64,000 bases of DNA, taken from NCBI GenBank assembly GCA_947311845.1, contig CAMZMU010000111.1, positions 28,951,480-29,015,479 of the forward strand. The letters are read 5' to 3'. Position numbers and translations under genes: made by a program. This DNA is from Poa pratensis (lineage: Eukaryota; Streptophyta; Magnoliopsida; Poales; Poaceae). The notes below the pieces were generated by a model. The model did not search any database and had not been told where the DNA came from. It saw only the letters and a program-made list of their open reading frames with translations. Every line of letters starts with the position of its first letter. Position 1 is the first letter of the stretch. This document shows positions 58,648 to 64,000 of this stretch, in pieces.

Positions 58648-60937
58648 ATTTCTGGTTTGCAAACTAAGCTTACAAATGCTGAAAACCGAATTTCATACAT
58701 GTCTGAGTCACAAGCTTCTTTAATTAATTACGGACTGTTCTGTTTTTGACAGATTCTGCCTTTTATTTCGCATTGCCTCTTTTACTGTGTTTGAGTGGAT
58801 TTCTTTGCTCCATTAAATTTCAGTAGCCTTGGGTAATGTCCAGAAGTGTTGGGAATGATTGTGTCCTTGCTGAACATGTGAATTTTTGATATGCACTAAC
58901 CCTCTAATGAGATTACTTTGAGTTTGGTGTGAAGGAAGTTTTCAAGGATCAAGAGAGGAGGATGATATAATATGATCAAGAAGAGTGAAAAGTCAAAGCT
59001 TGGGGATGCCCCCGTGGTTCATCCCCACATATTTCAAGAAGACTCAAGCGTCTAAGCTTGGGGATGCCCAAGGCATCCCCTTCTTCATCAACAACTTATC
59101 AGGTCACCTCTAGTGAAACTATATTTTAATTCCGTCACATCTTATGTGCTTTACTTGGAGCGTCCGTGTGCTTTTATTTTTGTTTTGTTATTTTAGTTTT
59201 CTGAATAAAATCGGATCCCAGCTTGCTTGTGTTGGAGAGAGACACGCTCCGCTTTTTCATGTGAACACTTGTTCTTCGTTTTACTTTTTAGTATTCATGG
59301 CGAAAGCTGTAAGCCTCAGCACTTATATGTTTATGTTTATGGCGAAAGCTGAAAGCCGCAGCATTTACTTATTGATCATTTGGTTGGAAACAGAAAATGC
59401 TTCATGTGGTAGTTGGTATATTGTTTTGAATAATTTGATGCTTGGCAATTGTTTTGAGCTCTCAAGTAGATCATGTTTAAGCTCTTGCATCATGTAGTTT
59501 AAGCCTATTAGTGGAGAACTACCGTAGAGCTTGTTGAAAATTGGTTTGCATGATTGGTCTCTCTAAGGTCTAGATATTTTCTGGTAAAAGTGTTTGAGCA
59601 ACAAGGATGACAGTATAGAGTCTTATAATGCTTGCAATACGTTCTTATGTAAGTGTTGCTGTCCGGTTTATACTTGTGTTTGCTTCAAACAACCTTGCTA
59701 GCCAAAGCCTTGTACTGAGAGGGAATGCTTCTCGTGCATCCAAAACCTTGAGCCAAAACCCATGCCATTTGTGTCCACCATAACTACCTATTATGTGGTA
59801 TTTTTCTGCCATTCCAAGTAAATACTTCATGTGCTACCTTTAAACAATTCAAAAGCTACTATCTCTTATTTGTGTCAATGTTTTATAGCTCATGAGGAAG
59901 TATGTGGTGTTTTTATCTTTCAATCTTGTCATTTACTCCGGACAGACTTTCACCAATGGACTAGTGGCATATACATCCGCTTATCCAATAATTTTGCAAA
60001 AAGAGCTGACAACGGGGTGCCCAGCCCCAATTAATCAACTTTCATTAATAATTCTCTTCACATGTTTTGCCCTGATTTATCAGTAAGCAACTTAATTTTG
60101 AAATAGACACTCCTCCATGGTATGTGAAATGTTGGAAGGCACCCGAGGATTCGGTTAGCCATGGCTTGTGAAAGCAAAAGGTTGGGAGGAGTGTCATCTA
60201 TAAATATCACTAAAATACATGTGTAAACAAAAGAGAAGAGGGATGATCTACCTTGCTGGTAGAGATAACGTCCTTCATGGGAGCCGCTCTTGAAAGTCTG
60301 GTTGACAAGGGGGTTAGAGTGCCCACTACCATTCGTTGACAACAACAAACACCTCTCAAAACTTTATTTTTATGCTCTCTATATGATTTCAAAAACTTGA
60401 AAAGCTCTAGCACATGATTTAATCCCTGCTTCCCTCTGCGAAGGGCCTATCTTTTACTTTATGTTGAGTCAGTTTACCTATTTCTTTCTATCTTAGAAGC
60501 AAACACTTGTGTCAACTGTGTGCATTGATTCTTACATGCTTGCTTATTGCACTTATTATATTACTTTGTGTTGACAATTATCCATGAGATATGCATGTTG
60601 AAAGTTGAAAGCAATTGCTGAAACTTAAATCCTCCTTTGTGTTGCTTCAAAACCTTTTATTTAGAATCTATTGCTTTATGAGTTAACTCTTATGCAAGAC
60701 TTTTTGATACTTGTCTTGAAAGTACTATTCATGAAAAGTTTTGCTATATGATTCAGTTGTTTAGTCATTATCTATTTTGTTAGCAAACTATAGATCATTG
60801 CTTTGGATCACTTCATTCATCTCATATGCTTTACAATAGTGTTGATCGAGATTATGTTGGTAGCATGTCACTTCAGAAATTATTCTTTTTATCGTTTACC
60901 TACTCGAGGGCGAGTAGGAACTAAGCTTGGGGATGCA
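58648..60937 (+). repeat. E2 array unit 3: 83 bp of gag joined to 3'UTR
   Basis: Same structure as 55280-57569 with a few base differences (for example TAAGCCTCAGC here, TAAGCCTCGGC in unit 2), which speaks for real copies. Confidence 0.88.
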
Positions 60938-61159
60938 TGATACGTCTCCAACGTATCTATAATTTCTTACGTTCCATGCTAGTTTTATGGCAATACCTAC
61001 ATGTTTTATTCACACTTTATAATGTTTTTATGCATTTTCTGGAACTAACCTATTAACAAGATGCCGAAGCGCCAGTTCCTGTTTTCTGCTGTTTTTGTTT
61101 TCAGAAAAGTACTTCTGCAAATATTCTCGGAATCGGACGAAACAAAAGCCCAATATCTT
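60938..61159 (+). repeat. E2 array unit 3: first 222 bp of an LTR
   Basis: Same limits as the other two partial LTRs, preceded by ATGCA instead of ATGCT. Confidence 0.92.
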
Positions 61160-62005
61160 GGGGTTTACCCGGTCAGCAATTCACAGATTCCTCAAATTCC
61201 AAAAGAAAAAAAAGTTATTTCAAAAAGAAGATTTTTCGCAGCAAAATCAAAAAAATTCAAAAAATTCAAAAAAATTAAAAAATTCCAAAAAAGACACAGA
61301 AATGTAAAACAAAGAAGATTGTTGACTTTTCTTGACTTTTTTTTATTTTTTTGGGATTTTTTAGATTTTTTGGATTTTTTGAAAAAATTTAAGTTTTTTG
61401 ATTTTTTTTTGGATATTTTGAAACTTTTGAATCTCCTTTTGAAAGTTTAGAAGTTTTTGAAAAAACTGAAATTTAAAAACACACGTTTATAACATATACA
61501 TAACATATACACATACAAGACTTAAAAGGATACATATGATATATATATCAATAAGAACTTGAGTAGCACAAGGGTAGGTGAAGTGGGTGGAACTTAGAAG
61601 TTAAGCGTGCTAGGGTTGGAGCACTTGGAGGATGGGTGACCTAGCGGGAAGGTATCAGTTCAAAATATTCAAAAAATCTGAAAAAATTCCAATAATTAGG
61701 ATTTTCATATTATTTCATATTCTAATTTTTTTGATTTTTTTTGAAACTTTTTTTTGCAGTTTTTGAATTTTTTGAATTTTTTAGAATTCTGTGGCGCACC
61801 TGGCTAGTGCGCCACAGAAATCCACATTTCTGTGGCGCACCGAGCCTGGTGCGCCACAGAAAGTGTGTTTCTGTGGCGCATCTGCCTGGTGCGCCACAGA
61901 AAAAAAAATTTAGTGGCGAGGATTCTGTGGCGCACCCAGCTTTTCTGGGGGTGCGCCACAGAATGTCAATTTGGTGCGCCACTGATAAGGGTTTTCCTAG
62001 TAGTG
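61160..62005 (-). mobile_element. E2 array: last right part of the small CACTA element
   Basis: 846 bp, slightly shorter than its sisters (one missing A/T-rich stretch near 61280). Ends CCTAGTAGTG and is followed by ATT and the intact gag continuation. Confidence 0.88.
61561..61652 (+). ncRNA. 5S-rRNA-like segment, copy in the last array unit
   Basis: AAGTTAAGCGTGC at 61598-61610 and GGATGGGTGACC at 61630-61641, 19 bases apart. Confidence 0.75.
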
Positions 62006-63091
62006 ATTTCTGGTTTGCAAACTAAGCTTACAAATGCTGAAAACCGAATTTCATACATGTCTGAGTCAGAAGCTTCTTTAATTAATAAAATGGCTGCTAA
62101 ACCTGAGGATCATGATAACAAAATTTTTGCTACAGCAAATGCTATCCAAGTTCGAATTAATGAGAATATTAGGTTGATGGCTGAATTGCATGCTAGGTGG
62201 GAAAGAGAAGAAAAACTAGCTAAAGAGAATAACATAGCTAAAGTTTGGACTATTACCACCACTAGTAATGTTAATGCTTCACATGTTGCTAAACCTCCTA
62301 CTATCAATGGTAAAATAATTGGTGTAGGCAATGTTTCTACTTCTACTACAAAGCCTGCAAAATTGCCTGAAACTGCTGAAACTATTTGTGATAAAGGTGC
62401 TGAAATTTTTCAAAGTGTTGAGGACAATGGTCCTATTGCTGTAGATCATAATGGTTTTGATTTTGATAATTGTAATATTTCTGAAGTTATTAAGTTCTTG
62501 CAAAAACTTGCTAGAAGTCCCAATGCTAGTGCTATTAATTTGGCCTTTACAAAACATATCACAAATGCTCTCATTAAAGCTAGGGAAGATGAATTAAAAC
62601 TTGAAGCTTCTATCCCTAGGAAGTTAGAAGATGGTTGGGAGCCCATCATTAAAATGAAGGTCAATGATTTTGATTGTAATGCTTTATGTGATCTTGGTGC
62701 AAGTATTTCTGTTATGCCTAAGAAACTTTATGATATGCTTGACTTGCCACCTTTGGAATGTTGTTATTTGGATGTTAATCTTGCTGATAATTCTATAAAG
62801 AAACCTTTGGGGAGGATTGACAATGTTCACATTACGGTTAACAATAACCTTGTCCCCGTTGATTTTGTTGTTTTGGATATTGAATGCAATCCTTCTTGTC
62901 CTATTGTTTTGGGAAGACCCTTTCTTCGAACCGTTGGTGCTATTATTGATATGAAAGAAGGAAATATTAGATATCAATTTCCTCTTAAGAAAGGTATGGA
63001 ACACTTCCCTAGAAAGAGAATGAAGATGCCTTTTGATTCTATTATTAGAACAAATTATGAAATTAATGCTTCTTCTCTTGATGTTACTTGA
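62006..63091 (+). pseudogene. E2 gag 3' part and aspartic-protease-like domain
   Basis: Open frame from the CACTA junction to the stop at 63089-63091, about 360 codons, intact where E1 is frameshifted. It begins ISGLQTKLTNAENRISYM (coiled coil), then a segment shared with E1 (ELHARWEREEKLAKENN), and a retropepsin-like domain with CDLGASISVMP (active-site Asp at 62690-62692) and VLGRPFLRTVGAIID. The domain would cleave the gag polyprotein. It is separated from its own start (51031) by about 10 kb of inserted and duplicated DNA, so no normal product is expected. It ends with gag-protease; no reverse transcriptase follows. Confidence 0.88.
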
Positions 63092-64000
63092 TTTTCACTT
63101 TCTGCGCCTAGCTGAAAGGCGTTAAAGAAAGGCGCTTATGGGAGACAACCCATTGTTTTATTTCTGCAATTTTTGTTTTATATTTGAGTCAAGGTTTTGC
63201 TGCTACTGTAGCAACACCTTTGTATCTTTATTTTCTTGCATTGTTGTGCCAAGTAAAGTCTTTGATAAGAAAGTTGATACTAGATTTGGATTTCTGCGCA
63301 GAAACAGGTTTGTTAGCTGTCACGGTTTTGAGCTTTTCTCTCTGTAGAAAATTCGAAAAATCGTGAAACAATTCATGAGTAATCCTCAGATATGTACGCA
63401 ACTTTCATTCAATTGGAGCTTTTCCATCTGAGCATGTTAAGTGCCTCGAAAAATTCCGTCTTTAAGGACTGTTCTGTTTTTGACAGATTCTGCCTTTTAT
63501 TTCGCATTGCCTCTTTTACTGTGTTTGAGTGGATTTCTTTGCTCCATTAAATTTCAGTAGCCTTGGGTAATGTCCAGAAGTGTTGGGAATGATTGTGTCC
63601 TTGCTGAACATGTGAATTTTTGATATGCACTAACCCTCTAATGAGATTACTTTGAGTTTGGTGTGAAGGAAGTTTTCAAGGATCAAGAGAGGAGGATGAT
63701 ATAATATGATCAAGAAGAGTGAAAAGTCAAAGCTTGGGGATGCCCCCGTGGTTCATCCCCACATATTTCAAGAAGACTCAAGCGTCTAAGCTTGGGGATG
63801 CCCAAGGCATCCCCTTCTTCATCAACAACTTATCAGGTCACCTCTAGTGAAACTATATTTTAATTCCGTCACATCTTATGTGCTTTACTTGGAGCGTCCG
63901 TGTGCTTTTATTTTTGTTTTGTTATTTTAGTTTTCTGAATAAAATCGGATCCCAGCTTGCTTGTGTTGGAGAGAGACACGCTCCGCTTTTTCATGTGAAC
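63092..64000 (+). other. E2 3' untranslated region, continuing past the window
   Basis: Matches E1 12600-13505, including AAGCTTGGGGATGC copies near 63731 and 63789. No gene. The 3' LTR is expected downstream. Confidence 0.8.

Larger units (their letters stand above)
49168..64000 (+). mobile_element. E2: second non-autonomous gypsy-type element, rearranged, 3' end beyond the window
   Basis: The 5' LTR follows AGTAT (49163-49167, the expected target duplication; the other copy is outside the window). It has the same primer site and gag-protease as E1. A small CACTA element entered gag, and a 3,368-bp chimeric unit is repeated in tandem (LTR starts at 54202, 57570 and 60938). The real gag-protease 3' part and 3'UTR resume at 62006-64000. 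No reverse transcriptase or integrase seen. Confidence 0.9.

Noticed and set aside
54424..62005. Regularly spaced repeats that might suggest a CRISPR-like array
   Set aside because: The units are 3.4 kb transposon chimeras in a plant genome; no short repeat-spacer structure or cas genes.
61832..63091. 419-codon open frame taken as one protein
   Set aside because: Its first 60 or so codons are CACTA terminal repeats read by chance; only the part from 62006 is gag-protease.

Overview
The window looks like intergenic DNA of a large, repeat-rich grass genome, most probably Triticeae (wheat, barley or a relative). I see no ordinary host gene. Nearly everything is nested transposable elements: gypsy-type LTR retrotransposons whose LTRs start TGATACGTCTCC, CACTA (En/Spm) DNA transposons, Stowaway and Harbinger-type MITEs, and one LINE fragment. 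The organism call rests on this composition and on my recognition of the families, not on a database search.

Layout. 121-4817: a multi-exon gene of the putative gypsy-type transposon protein family, split by a solo LTR (1967-3567, TSD CCACC). 4815-8206: LTR-like leader sequence carrying an antisense solo LTR (5249-6839, TSD GCCTA). 8207-19024: a second, diverged gene of the same family, split by an almost complete LTR element called E1 here (8643-16729, TSD CTGGG). E1 has a tRNA-Asp-type primer site and gag-protease, but no reverse transcriptase or integrase. 19227-25085: gene relics and a 5'-truncated relative of E1 that carries a 1.46-kb non-autonomous CACTA element (20502-21959). 25086-26895: a non-coding stretch with MITEs.

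26896-41080 is a complete 14.2-kb CACTA element (CACTA A, TSD ACA). It carries four genes in one orientation: a WRN/RNase D-like 3'-5' exonuclease, a TNP2-type transposase, a small acidic-tailed protein, and a DUF8039-type plus ULP1 cysteine protease gene. Each gene follows a block of TAGTCCCGG inverted repeats. All but the exonuclease are frameshifted. 41081-45449 holds a diverged 1.2-1.3-kb unit present in three copies; its first copy was split by CACTA A and its third was entered by CACTA B. CACTA B (45450-49167) is a near-identical second copy of the CACTA family, cut inside the transposase by the insertion of E2.

49168 to the window end is a second gypsy element, E2. A small CACTA element had inserted into its gag (TSD ATT). 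The element was then rearranged into chimeric tandem units of 3,368 bp (3'UTR, the first 222 bp of the LTR, the right part of the small CACTA, 83 bp of gag). The most unexpected content is a segment that matches the internal Pol III promoter region of 5S rRNA, with correct spacing, inside every copy of the small CACTA element (one in 20502-21959, three in the E2 array).
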